From assembly GCA_964540415.1 (NCBI GenBank), contig CAZIMM010000125.1:1-5039 (forward strand): a stretch of 5,039 nucleotides of DNA. The letters run 5' to 3'. A program made the position numbers and the translations under genes. This document shows, piece by piece, positions 1 to 4,962 of this stretch (position 1 is the first letter of the stretch; every line of letters begins with the position of its first letter). The notes under the pieces are model-generated. The model searched no databases and was not told the DNA's origin. It was given only the letters and a program-made list of their open reading frames with translations. This DNA comes from CAZIMM01 sp964540415 (GTDB lineage: Bacteria; Bacillota; Clostridia; Oscillospirales; Acutalibacteraceae).

Positions 1-31
1 CTGAGTCTGTGTCAATATCGGCCTGCTTCAT
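1..31 (-). CDS. Start of an unidentified CDS, cut by the window edge
   Basis: On the minus strand an ATG at 31-29 opens a reading frame of ten codons (MKQADIDTDS) before the window ends. A convincing ribosome binding site, GAAAGGGGG at 46-38, sits six bases upstream of this ATG. The gene begins 33 bases after the stop of the upstream YhbS-like acetyltransferase, with no terminator between them, so it is probably the third gene of the same transcript. Ten residues are too few to assign a family. The call rests only on the Shine-Dalgarno, the spacing and the orientation. Confidence 0.55.
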   Translation of the reverse strand, partial: MKQADIDTDS

Positions 32-64
32 AAGAAGCCCCCTTTCGTTTGTTCAACCGGGAAT

Positions 65-637
65 TCAGGCGTTGCGATACATATCATACACCACAAAGCC
101 TCCGATTCCGCCAAGCGAACCGGGGTATGTTTCCATGCACATCATGCATCTCGGGTCTGCCACGGGGAATCCGCTTGTGGGGAAGATGCCAAATTCCGAC
201 GAGGTTCGAAAGCCCAGACGGTTATAAAACCGGAAGTTTCCCTCAAGAATTATGCCCTTGAAGCCGCGATTTTTAATCTCGTTGATGCCGAGCGTAAGCA
301 TAGCTGTTCCGATGCCCTGCCGGAGATAATCGGCGTGAACCGCAACGGGTGCAAGCATAACAATATCCGTTTCGTCCGCATTGCCGTGTCCGCCGTCTTT
401 TGAGGGCGAAAGCGGAAAGTGCGAAAACATAAAGTGACCGACGATTTTTCCGCCAAGCTCCGCCGCAAACGACAAATCGGGGATGTAATATTCCGAGTCA
501 CGGATTTCCTCAACAAATGCAACCACATCCGTGCCGTCGGAATAGTCGGTGCCTTCGCTGAAGGAGCGCAGAATCAAAGCATCAATTTCGCTGAAATCCC
601 GCCGCGCCTCGGGGCGAATGCTTATATCATTTCTCAT
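65..637 (-). CDS. GNAT family N-acetyltransferase, YhbS-like (COG3153 type)
   Basis: This is a 190-residue cytoplasmic GNAT-fold enzyme expected to transfer an acetyl group from acetyl-CoA to an amine; its substrate is unknown. The acetyl-CoA-binding motif A is visible as YLRQGIGTAM at residues 104-113, preceded by the beta-4 strand MLAPVAVHADY (94-104). Motif B follows as FRFYNRLGF (135-143). The C-terminal part, with EFGIFP (148-153) and PGSLGGIGGFVVYD (172-185), is characteristic of the YhbS/COG3153 group and separates it from RimI- or RimJ-like enzymes. The chosen ATG at 637 has GGAGG about ten bases upstream. A TTG 21 bases earlier (658) is in frame, but that Shine-Dalgarno would lie inside its coding sequence. 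The gene starts 22 bases after the stop of the isochorismatase-like gene, which suggests co-transcription. Length fits the family and no frameshift is seen. Confidence 0.9.
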   Translation of the reverse strand: MRNDISIRPEARRDFSEIDALILRSFSEGTDYSDGTDVVAFVEEIRDSEYYIPDLSFAAELGGKIVGHFMFSHFPLSPSKDGGHGNADETDIVMLAPVAVHADYLRQGIGTAMLTLGINEIKNRGFKGIILEGNFRFYNRLGFRTSSEFGIFPTSGFPVADPRCMMCMETYPGSLGGIGGFVVYDMYRNA

Positions 638-659
638 AATAGCACCTTTCCTCCGCAAT

Positions 660-1151
660 CTACCTCACAAGATCATTCAAGCATATAATTTTACATCCCT
701 TGCCTTCGTAATAGATCAGCATTTCATCAATTTTTCTCTTGTCATAGCTCGTGATGCAATCCGACAAAACGCTTACATTATAACCGCTTTTGCACATATT
801 GAAGCAGGTTGATTTGACACAGCCGGTTGCATCCGCTCCGGCTATGAAGAAATCGGTTATTCCGTTCTGTTCAATAAAGTCCGTGAAGCTCTCGTTTGTT
901 AACGCGTTGCTCTTGGATTTTGTAAATATGTTATCCGACACAATTTTCATTTCATCAACCAGTTCCTCTCCGCGAGTGCCAGGCTTAAAAGTCCTTGTGC
1001 CGTCCGACAGATTATTGTGCTTGATATAAACAACATGAATACTGTTGCTTGATGCCCATTCAACGGCTTTGTTGATGTTCCCGATAATTTCCTTGTAGTT
1101 CTTTGTGATGTCATTCTGAATGTCTATAATTACTAAGGCTTTATTCTGCAT
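660..1151 (-). CDS. Isochorismatase-family cysteine hydrolase
   Basis: This is a 163-residue cytoplasmic protein of the isochorismatase-like alpha/beta hydrolase superfamily, which includes nicotinamidases, N-carbamoylsarcosine amidases and many uncharacterised amidases. The expected catalytic triad is present: Asp10 in VIIDIQND (7-14), Lys78 in the TKSKSNAL segment (77-84, matching the family K-x-x-x-S-A-F pattern), and nucleophile Cys111 in GADATGCVKST (105-115). The following CKSGYNVSVLSDC (120-132) matches the usual Gly-Tyr-x-Val strand leading to the conserved Asp. The aromatic metal-site residues of true nicotinamidases are not evident, so I would not call it PncA. The ATG at 1151 is preceded by CAGGAG at eight bases' spacing. 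It is the first gene of a probable operon with the YhbS-like acetyltransferase. The substrate cannot be told from sequence. The 127-bp upstream gap has only a weak promoter match. Confidence 0.9.
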   Translation of the reverse strand: MQNKALVIIDIQNDITKNYKEIIGNINKAVEWASSNSIHVVYIKHNNLSDGTRTFKPGTRGEELVDEMKIVSDNIFTKSKSNALTNESFTDFIEQNGITDFFIAGADATGCVKSTCFNMCKSGYNVSVLSDCITSYDKRKIDEMLIYYEGKGCKIICLNDLVR

Positions 1152-1278
1152 ACTGATTTCTCCTGTTTTAAATTATGGTTTAATGATTTTCTTGCTGTAT
1201 TGGCTTACTTTTATGCCGACACGGAAGACAAAAAATGCTTACAAGATTCCCGATAAATCAGATTTGACGCAATAAAAA

Positions 1279-1755
1279 TTACAAATCCAACCTGAACAGT
1301 CTGTTTTTCACATCGAACACAAATCCGGCTGACAAGAGTGCACCACACGAAGCTTTGTTCTCCTCCTCGGGCTGCACAATGATTATTCGCGCATTCTTAC
1401 AAGAACGAATTAGTTCAACCAAAGCGAGAATTGTCTTGTTTCCAAAGCCTCTGCCAATATATTCTTTGTTACCGATTAAATAGTCGATGCTGTAAGTGCC
1501 GTTTAGGCTTATGTCTCCGTGCCATGTTTCTCCGCTCAGACAATACTCATAGTATTGGCAGAATCCAATCGGCACACCCTCGCACTCAGTAATGAAGTGA
1601 TGTATCCATGAAAACACTTCTTTTCGGTTTTCAATTTCATTTATCCAATCAGTAGGGTGTTCATACCACCTTGCCACATGTTTTTCATACACCCATTTCC
1701 GAAACAGGGCTTGGTCTGAATCTTGAAATTCTCTCAGTTCAATATCCGTATTCAT
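1279..1755 (-). CDS. GNAT N-acetyltransferase resembling aminoglycoside 6'-N-acetyltransferases
   Basis: This is a 158-residue cytoplasmic acetyltransferase. The layout matches the AAC(6')-I / Acetyltransf_8 branch of GNAT: LREF near the N-terminus (7-10), an aromatic HVARWYEHP stretch (26-34), GVPIGFCQYYEY (60-71), then YSIDYLIGNKEYIGRGFGNK (88-107). The last carries the acetyl-CoA-binding GRGFG core and corresponds to the GIDQLL...GKGLGT segment of AAC(6')-Ib. LALVELI (110-116) and the closing ALLSAGF (139-145) also match. An in-frame ATG exists at 1833, but the promoter places transcription initiation near 1790, downstream of it. I therefore start at the ATG at 1755, which has GAGGTG about four bases upstream. 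The gene is monocistronic in appearance, with its own promoter and a terminator of the preceding operon upstream. Many Clostridia encode such homologues without proven resistance activity, so the substrate remains open. Confidence 0.85.
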   Translation of the reverse strand: MNTDIELREFQDSDQALFRKWVYEKHVARWYEHPTDWINEIENRKEVFSWIHHFITECEGVPIGFCQYYEYCLSGETWHGDISLNGTYSIDYLIGNKEYIGRGFGNKTILALVELIRSCKNARIIIVQPEEENKASCGALLSAGFVFDVKNRLFRLDL

Positions 1756-1797
1756 CAAACACCTCATCAAATTCCGATTTTTCATTTTTTCAACCGT

Positions 1798-1826
1798 AGT
1801 ATAGCATGTTTTTGTGACTTTTTCAA
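1798..1826 (-). promoter_or_regulatory. Sigma-A-type promoter with extended -10 for the AAC(6')-like gene
   Basis: Minus-strand TTGAAA (1826-1821) is followed after exactly 17 bases by TATACT (1803-1798). The TG one base upstream of the -10 box makes it an extended -10 (TGCTATACT). Each hexamer differs from consensus at one position. Transcription should begin around 1790-1791, which gives a leader of about 35 bases to the ATG at 1755. This decides the start codon of the downstream gene. Confidence 0.85.
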
Positions 1827-1886
1827 ATATCACAAATTATATCCACTATCTTATAATCAAATGGAGCATCATCGGAATGTATGTGC

Positions 1887-1920
1887 AAAAAAGAGGGAGA
1901 GCTTCTGTAAACTCCCCCTC
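1887..1920 (-). terminator. Rho-independent terminator of the ABC exporter cassette
   Basis: Read on the minus strand, GAGGGGGAG (1920-1912) pairs with CTCTCCCTC (1901-1893) as a nine-base-pair stem with one G-U wobble and a ten-base loop, followed by six U residues (1892-1887). It lies 46 bases after the permease stop codon and before the promoter of the next gene, so it separates the exporter transcript from the acetyltransferase. Confidence 0.9.
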
Positions 1921-1966
1921 GGTGGCTTAAAAAGTATTCAACAGAAAAACCATTTTATCAGATTCA

Positions 1967-2710
1967 TCACTCCCATTTAAAGCATCTGACCGAAACAAAT
2001 GAACAAACAACGGCTATTCCCGCCATAATTAAAATCGGAATCAAAATATCAGTGGCAGTTTGACCGAGAGCGGCGTATTTAAGCAGCTTTATTCCCTGCG
2101 TGAGAGGTAACACATCGGCAGCCTTTTGCATTGCTCTCGGCATTACTTCGTAAGGAAGAGTCGCTCCCGAAAAAATCAACATCGGAAAATACAATACGCT
2201 TGCGATTATTCCCGCGGTCTTGCTGTTCTTCGCAATGCCGCCCACCATCATTCCGATTGAAAACATAGATAACATAACCAACAGCCAGCCGAGCATAAAC
2301 AGTAAAACGCTTCCCTGCATGGAAAAGCCGAAGAATACAGCCGCAACAATGAAAAGCAGGGCAAGCGACACAAGCGAATAAAGTGCGTATATAGTCACCT
2401 GCACGCATAAAATCACTATCGGGCTGACCGGTGTAACACGGAAGCGCTTCAGAATATGCTTGCTTCGGTAGTCGGAAACCACGAGCGGAAGCCCCATAAC
2501 GCCGCCGGCACAGATTGATATCGAAGCAAGCGCGCCGAAGGACTGTTGTATGAAGGTATAACCTGCGCCGTCAAACGCGGGTTTGTTTTTGTATATGACT
2601 CCTAATATAACGAGTACGATAACAGGCATACAAATGGCAAATATGACCATATCCATGCCGCGCAGTGACAGTTTCAATTCGGTTTTGAGCATGGTGTTAA
2701 ATGTTTTCAT
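1967..2710 (-). CDS. ABC-2 type transporter permease subunit
   Basis: This is a 247-residue integral membrane protein forming the transmembrane half of an ABC exporter with the ATPase encoded just upstream. About six hydrophobic segments are visible at roughly residues 20-40, 57-78, 97-127, 134-159, 165-183 and 222-243, as is usual for ABC-2 permeases. Family marks are the cytosolic SDYRSKHILKRFRVTPVSP loop (79-97), the coupling region after the second helix, and FSGATLPYEVMP (180-191) before the amphipathic LPLTQGIKLLK stretch (201-211). I chose the ATG at 2710, which has an AGGAGG nine bases upstream and a start overlapping the ATPase end by 14 bp. That overlap implies translational coupling. 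An in-frame ATG at 2764 lies well inside the ATPase gene and lacks support. The substrate is unknown; such pairs commonly export drugs, peptides or other amphipathic molecules. A terminator follows 46 bases after the stop. Confidence 0.92.
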   Translation of the reverse strand: MKTFNTMLKTELKLSLRGMDMVIFAICMPVIVLVILGVIYKNKPAFDGAGYTFIQQSFGALASISICAGGVMGLPLVVSDYRSKHILKRFRVTPVSPIVILCVQVTIYALYSLVSLALLFIVAAVFFGFSMQGSVLLFMLGWLLVMLSMFSIGMMVGGIAKNSKTAGIIASVLYFPMLIFSGATLPYEVMPRAMQKAADVLPLTQGIKLLKYAALGQTATDILIPILIMAGIAVVCSFVSVRCFKWE

Positions 2711-3431
2711 CAGTTTCAGCCTCCTCGTCAGTATACCAAAGATACGCGTCCTCGAATTTTTCACAAGGGCTGCCGCTTATTGCTTCTTTGACCGTGCCGT
2801 AAAAAATACATTCGGCTTTTTTGAGAATACAGATTTTATCGCAAAGTTCCTCAACCTCGTCCATGAAGTGTGAGGTCAGGAGAATGGTCAGCCCCTGCTT
2901 CTTTAAGTTTGACAATATCCGCCACACGTCTCTCCGCGCCCTCGCGTCAAGCCCGGTTGTTAGCTCATCAAGAAAAACGACCTCCGGCTTCGGGATAAGT
3001 GAGAGAATTATAAACAAACGCTGCTTTTGTCCGCCCGACAGTTCTTTTACCAAGGACTTTTCTTTATCCGCCAGTCCGAATTCCGCAAGCAAGCTTTTAT
3101 AGTTTTCCGGATGCCTGTAAAGTGAAGCCGTTACTTCACACAGCTCGCCCACACGGATATTTTCCTGATAATTCGCTTCCTGAAACTGTACTCCGACCTT
3201 TTCAAAAAGTTGTCTCCGGTCGGCAATCGGAGATTTACCCAAAATTTCAGTCTGACCGCTGTCGGCAGTTTTTGTTCCGAGAATACATTCGATTGCCGTG
3301 CTTTTTCCGGCACCGTTTGCACCGAGTAAGCCGAACACCGTACCGTTTTCCACGGTAAAGCTCAGGTTTCTGACCGCCGGGATTTTTCCATAGGATTTTG
3401 AAAGATTTTCTACTCTGATAGCTTCATTCAT
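2697..3431 (-). CDS. ABC transporter ATP-binding protein (ABC-2 exporter ATPase)
   Basis: This 244-residue cytoplasmic nucleotide-binding subunit powers the ABC-2 permease encoded next to it. All core motifs are present: A-loop Tyr14, Walker A GANGAGKST (37-45), Q-loop Gln84, signature LSGGQKQR (131-138), Walker B VVFLDE (151-156) with catalytic Glu156, D-loop GLD (160-162) and H-loop His188. The usual LDEPT is LDELT here, a Pro-to-Leu change at position 157 that also occurs in some Firmicute exporters. The C-terminal extension after the core is short. The ATG at 3431 has a strong GAGGAGGGG six bases upstream. A longer frame reaching 3503 would run through the terminator and the end of the regulator gene, so I reject that start. 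The gene lies 52 bases after the MerR-type regulator, with a terminator hairpin in the gap. The permease overlaps its 3' end by 14 bp. Confidence 0.95.
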   Translation of the reverse strand: MNEAIRVENLSKSYGKIPAVRNLSFTVENGTVFGLLGANGAGKSTAIECILGTKTADSGQTEILGKSPIADRRQLFEKVGVQFQEANYQENIRVGELCEVTASLYRHPENYKSLLAEFGLADKEKSLVKELSGGQKQRLFIILSLIPKPEVVFLDELTTGLDARARRDVWRILSNLKKQGLTILLTSHFMDEVEELCDKICILKKAECIFYGTVKEAISGSPCEKFEDAYLWYTDEEAETDENI

Positions 3432-3450
3432 ATCTATCCCCTCCTCAACG

Positions 3451-3488
3451 AAAAAAATTATAACACCAAACAAAAGTCTGGTGTTATA
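3451..3488 (-). terminator. Strong intrinsic terminator between the regulator and exporter genes
   Basis: On the minus strand TATAACACCAGAC (3488-3476) pairs with GTTTGGTGTTATA (3471-3459) around a TTTT loop. The stem has 13 base pairs with a single G-U wobble and is followed by A and seven U residues (3457-3451). The stem contains the regulator's own TAA stop codon (3486-3484). The ATPase Shine-Dalgarno begins a few bases after the U tract. Transcripts from the regulator should mostly end here, so exporter expression needs read-through or a promoter in the gap. Confidence 0.88.
3457..3465 (-). promoter_or_regulatory. Possible extended -10 promoter element for the ABC exporter genes
   Basis: The minus-strand sequence TGTTATAAT (3465-3457) is a perfect extended -10 (TG-N-TATAAT) embedded in the 3' arm of the terminator hairpin. 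Initiation would fall near 3450, giving a leader of about 20 bases that includes the ATPase ribosome binding site. No good -35 hexamer lies at 16-19 bases upstream. A MerR-type activator could compensate for that, but the dependence is inferred. The A/T-rich hairpin base may also produce this match by chance. Confidence 0.4.
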
Positions 3489-4251
3489 GTGGAGGGTTGG
3501 CATATTTATCTTTTATTTCAGTTAACAGCTCTTCAATAACTCTTGCATTTCTTTTCGCGTCTTGTAGGGACACCGCCAGCTTATCGCAGGCAGAAATTAT
3601 GGTTTCGTCCTGCCCCGGTTCATTCAGCGCCGTATCAATATCCGCGGCGCGGTCGGCATCCAATGCGCTCAGCATTCGCAGAATTGCCGACAATGAGTAG
3701 TTGGCGCATCTTAAGGTCCGGATGATTTTGAAACGCCGGATATCATCCTCCGTATATACGCGATAACCGTTTTCCTTTCTCTTAATTATTATCAGCCCGT
3801 TCATTTCCCAATTACGAAGCGTATCCATGGTAATGTCAAGCAGCAGGGACACCTCTTTGCGTTTTAAACTCACGGTAATTGTATCCGCTTTGTCAGAGCA
3901 TATTTCCTTAACGATACCGACGGCCTCATTTGTATAAGCGATTTCCGAATCGAGCTGACGAATGTATTCATCAGTCAAGTATAACGCCGTATCAAAATCA
4001 CAATCCGCACAAGCCTTTATAATACTTATTGCTTTTTTCCTGAGCCCGTTTTGCAGTACCTCAGTTTGTAAGGCTGTTCGGGCAATCTTAAACTGATATA
4101 TATGCAGCTCAGTAAAAACCCTGTATCCGTTTTTCTTCCGCACAGGCGGCGTGATCATGCCCCACTCTTCATATAACCTGACAGTATTGGGGTGAATACC
4201 TATAAGCTTTGCGACATCGGAAGTGCTGTATGTTTCGTTAATAATATCCAC
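3484..4251 (-). CDS. Transcriptional regulator with two tandem MerR-type HTH domains
   Basis: This 255-residue cytoplasmic DNA-binding protein has two MerR winged-helix domains in one chain. The first spans roughly residues 8-75, with STSDVAKLIGIHPNTVRLYE (9-28) and wing KKNGYRVFTE (39-48). The second spans roughly 125-195, with the aligned ITMDTLRNWEMNGL (140-153) and KENGYRVYTEDDIRRFK (159-175). Each domain is followed by a mainly helical segment (about 77-120 and 198-250). No conserved metal-binding Cys cluster is apparent, so a drug or peptide effector is more likely than a metal. It probably controls the ABC exporter genes that follow in the same orientation. The start is uncertain. GTG at 4251 leaves only seven residues before the first HTH, and the nearby GGAAGG is too close to be ideal, but no better initiator is visible. 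A palindrome lies upstream in its probable promoter. Confidence 0.9.
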   Translation of the reverse strand: MDIINETYSTSDVAKLIGIHPNTVRLYEEWGMITPPVRKKNGYRVFTELHIYQFKIARTALQTEVLQNGLRKKAISIIKACADCDFDTALYLTDEYIRQLDSEIAYTNEAVGIVKEICSDKADTITVSLKRKEVSLLLDITMDTLRNWEMNGLIIIKRKENGYRVYTEDDIRRFKIIRTLRCANYSLSAILRMLSALDADRAADIDTALNEPGQDETIISACDKLAVSLQDAKRNARVIEELLTEIKDKYANPPL

Positions 4252-4298
4252 CGCCTTCCGATAAAAATATGAATTTACCCGGCAAATTTCGGTTTGTC

Positions 4299-4326
4299 GT
4301 TATGTCACATTTTTAAAATGTCACAA
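4299..4326 (-). promoter_or_regulatory. Candidate promoter of the MerR-type regulator gene
   Basis: Minus-strand TTGTGA (4326-4321) and CATAAC (4304-4299) are separated by 16 bases. Each has two mismatches to consensus. The spacer is almost filled by a 15-bp palindrome, the position where MerR-family proteins normally bind. Initiation near 4292 would leave a leader of about 40 bases. The match is modest and is supported mainly by its location in the 109-bp gap before the regulator. Confidence 0.4.
4302..4325. repeat. Overlapping palindrome and direct repeat, possible regulator operator
   Basis: The 8-mer ATGTCACA occurs at 4302-4309 and again at 4318-4325, exactly 16 bases apart. Between and overlapping them, ACATTTTTAAAATGT (4307-4321) is a perfect palindrome with seven-base arms around one central base. 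This combination in a short intergenic region upstream of a DNA-binding regulator is typical of an operator. Binding by that regulator is inferred from position only. Confidence 0.5.
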
Positions 4327-4360
4327 TAAAAATAATCAAATGTTTTCTTTGTTATTTCCC

Positions 4361-4846
4361 TCACAGTATCGGAATTATAGTCGGGTCTGCCCCAAACCAT
4401 GTCTGCACATCGGTGTCATCAGTACAATTATCCAACCACGCTATGCCAAAGTCATAAACTGATGTTTTTGTTGTCGAAAAAATCTCGTAGCTAACACCGT
4501 TTGGCAAATAATCATTATCGTAATCGTACCCATCGGACACGTGTTCTCCATTAGGATAATATCCGGCGTCACCCTCCATTCCGATTGATAGCTTTGTGCC
4601 GCCTTCATAAAAGCTCTTCAGTTCAAGGCATTCTCCACTTTCAATACCATCCTCACCGGATGAAACGTAATCATTAATAACGCAGAATATTTTGTGATCT
4701 TTGCCATCAGGCAGAAAATTAACCCGAATCAAATATCTGCCGTCAATGTCTTTGCACAGCTTGTCTGTTGCAGCAAGTGTTGCATAATAATCAATCGGAT
4801 TGTTATCTATGAAAACCATGATTACACCCAGCGGTGTTTCCAACAT
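4361..4846 (-). CDS. Hypothetical acidic protein of unknown function
   Basis: I do not recognise this 161-residue protein. It has no evident signal peptide and no long hydrophobic helix, so it is probably cytoplasmic. It is rich in Asp, Glu, Gly and Tyr, with an especially acidic, aromatic centre (for example GYDYDNDYLPNG at about residues 107-118). The N-terminal third looks like alternating strands (GVIMVFIDNN, YLIRVNFLPDG, HKIFCVINDY). The C-terminus holds FGIAWLDNCTDDTD. Small acidic soluble proteins of this kind include immunity and inhibitor proteins, but nothing here proves such a role. I chose the ATG at 4846, with GAGGA eight bases upstream. An in-frame TTG at 4861 has no ribosome binding site. 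The gene has a TTGACA-type promoter candidate upstream and no clear terminator downstream, so some transcription into the regulator gene is possible. It lies beside a decayed transposase, which fits accessory DNA. Confidence 0.75.
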   Translation of the reverse strand: MLETPLGVIMVFIDNNPIDYYATLAATDKLCKDIDGRYLIRVNFLPDGKDHKIFCVINDYVSSGEDGIESGECLELKSFYEGGTKLSIGMEGDAGYYPNGEHVSDGYDYDNDYLPNGVSYEIFSTTKTSVYDFGIAWLDNCTDDTDVQTWFGADPTIIPIL

Positions 4847-4874
4847 AATCCAGTTCCTCAATGCATGCCGGTTA

Positions 4875-4904
4875 ATTTCATCTCTTTAAATAAGTGTTTG
4901 TCAA
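4875..4904 (-). promoter_or_regulatory. Candidate promoter of the acidic hypothetical gene
   Basis: A perfect minus-strand TTGACA (4904-4899) is followed after 18 bases by TGAAAT (4880-4875), which matches four of six -10 positions. Initiation near 4868 would give a leader of about 20-25 bases containing the GAGGA ribosome binding site of the ATG at 4846. The -35 is excellent and the -10 is weak, so an activator or a slightly different -10 register is possible. Confidence 0.5.
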
Positions 4905-4909
4905 TGTGA

Positions 4910-4924
4910 AGATTATAATAATCT
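4910..4924. repeat. Short inverted repeat upstream of the -35 box
   Basis: AGATTA (4910-4915) and TAATCT (4919-4924) are perfect six-base inverted arms around TAA. The site lies just upstream of the TTGACA at 4904-4899, a position suited to an activator or repressor. It is A/T-rich and short, so chance is a real alternative. Confidence 0.25.
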
Positions 4925-4962
4925 GATGTGTTTATTCGCAATGATAGATTTTGATTTTTTGC

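Noticed and set aside
9..261. Two plus-strand frames opposite the start of the window
   Set aside because: They lie antisense to the YhbS-like gene and the partial gene, have no recognisable domains, and have no credible translation signals.
250..528. 92-residue minus-strand frame inside the YhbS-like acetyltransferase gene
   Set aside because: It is an out-of-frame shadow of a gene with clear GNAT motifs, is Arg/Ser/Leu-rich without family features, and has no ribosome binding site.
1152..1278. Possible promoter (CATAAT near the start) and terminator in the gap before the isochorismatase-like gene
   Set aside because: The only -35 candidate at proper spacing, ATACAG, is poor. No stem followed by a U tract could be folded by eye in the gap, so neither element is supported. 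The gap otherwise shows nothing.
1836..1841. A perfect TATAAT on the minus strand upstream of the AAC(6')-like gene
   Set aside because: No acceptable -35 lies at 16-18 bases (the closest TTGATT gives a 13-base spacer), and the TTGAAA/TATACT pair just downstream is far better.
1925..1951. Eight-codon minus-strand frame (MVFLLNTF) just after the permease stop
   Set aside because: It has no ribosome binding site and runs into the terminator, so a leader or small peptide is not supported.
2079..2408. 109-residue minus-strand frame within the permease gene
   Set aside because: It is a frame-shifted shadow of the ABC-2 permease with irregular Cys/Arg composition, and the permease frame has clear membrane segments.
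3432..3503. N-terminal 24-residue extension of the ABC ATPase to an ATG at 3503
   Set aside because: It would translate the terminator hairpin and overlap the regulator gene. The ATG at 3431 has a textbook Shine-Dalgarno and begins the normal ABC domain.
4327..4360. A/T-only inverted sequence (AAATAA...TTATTT) after the acidic gene as a terminator
   Set aside because: The stem would be six A-T pairs with a long loop, far too weak to be called.
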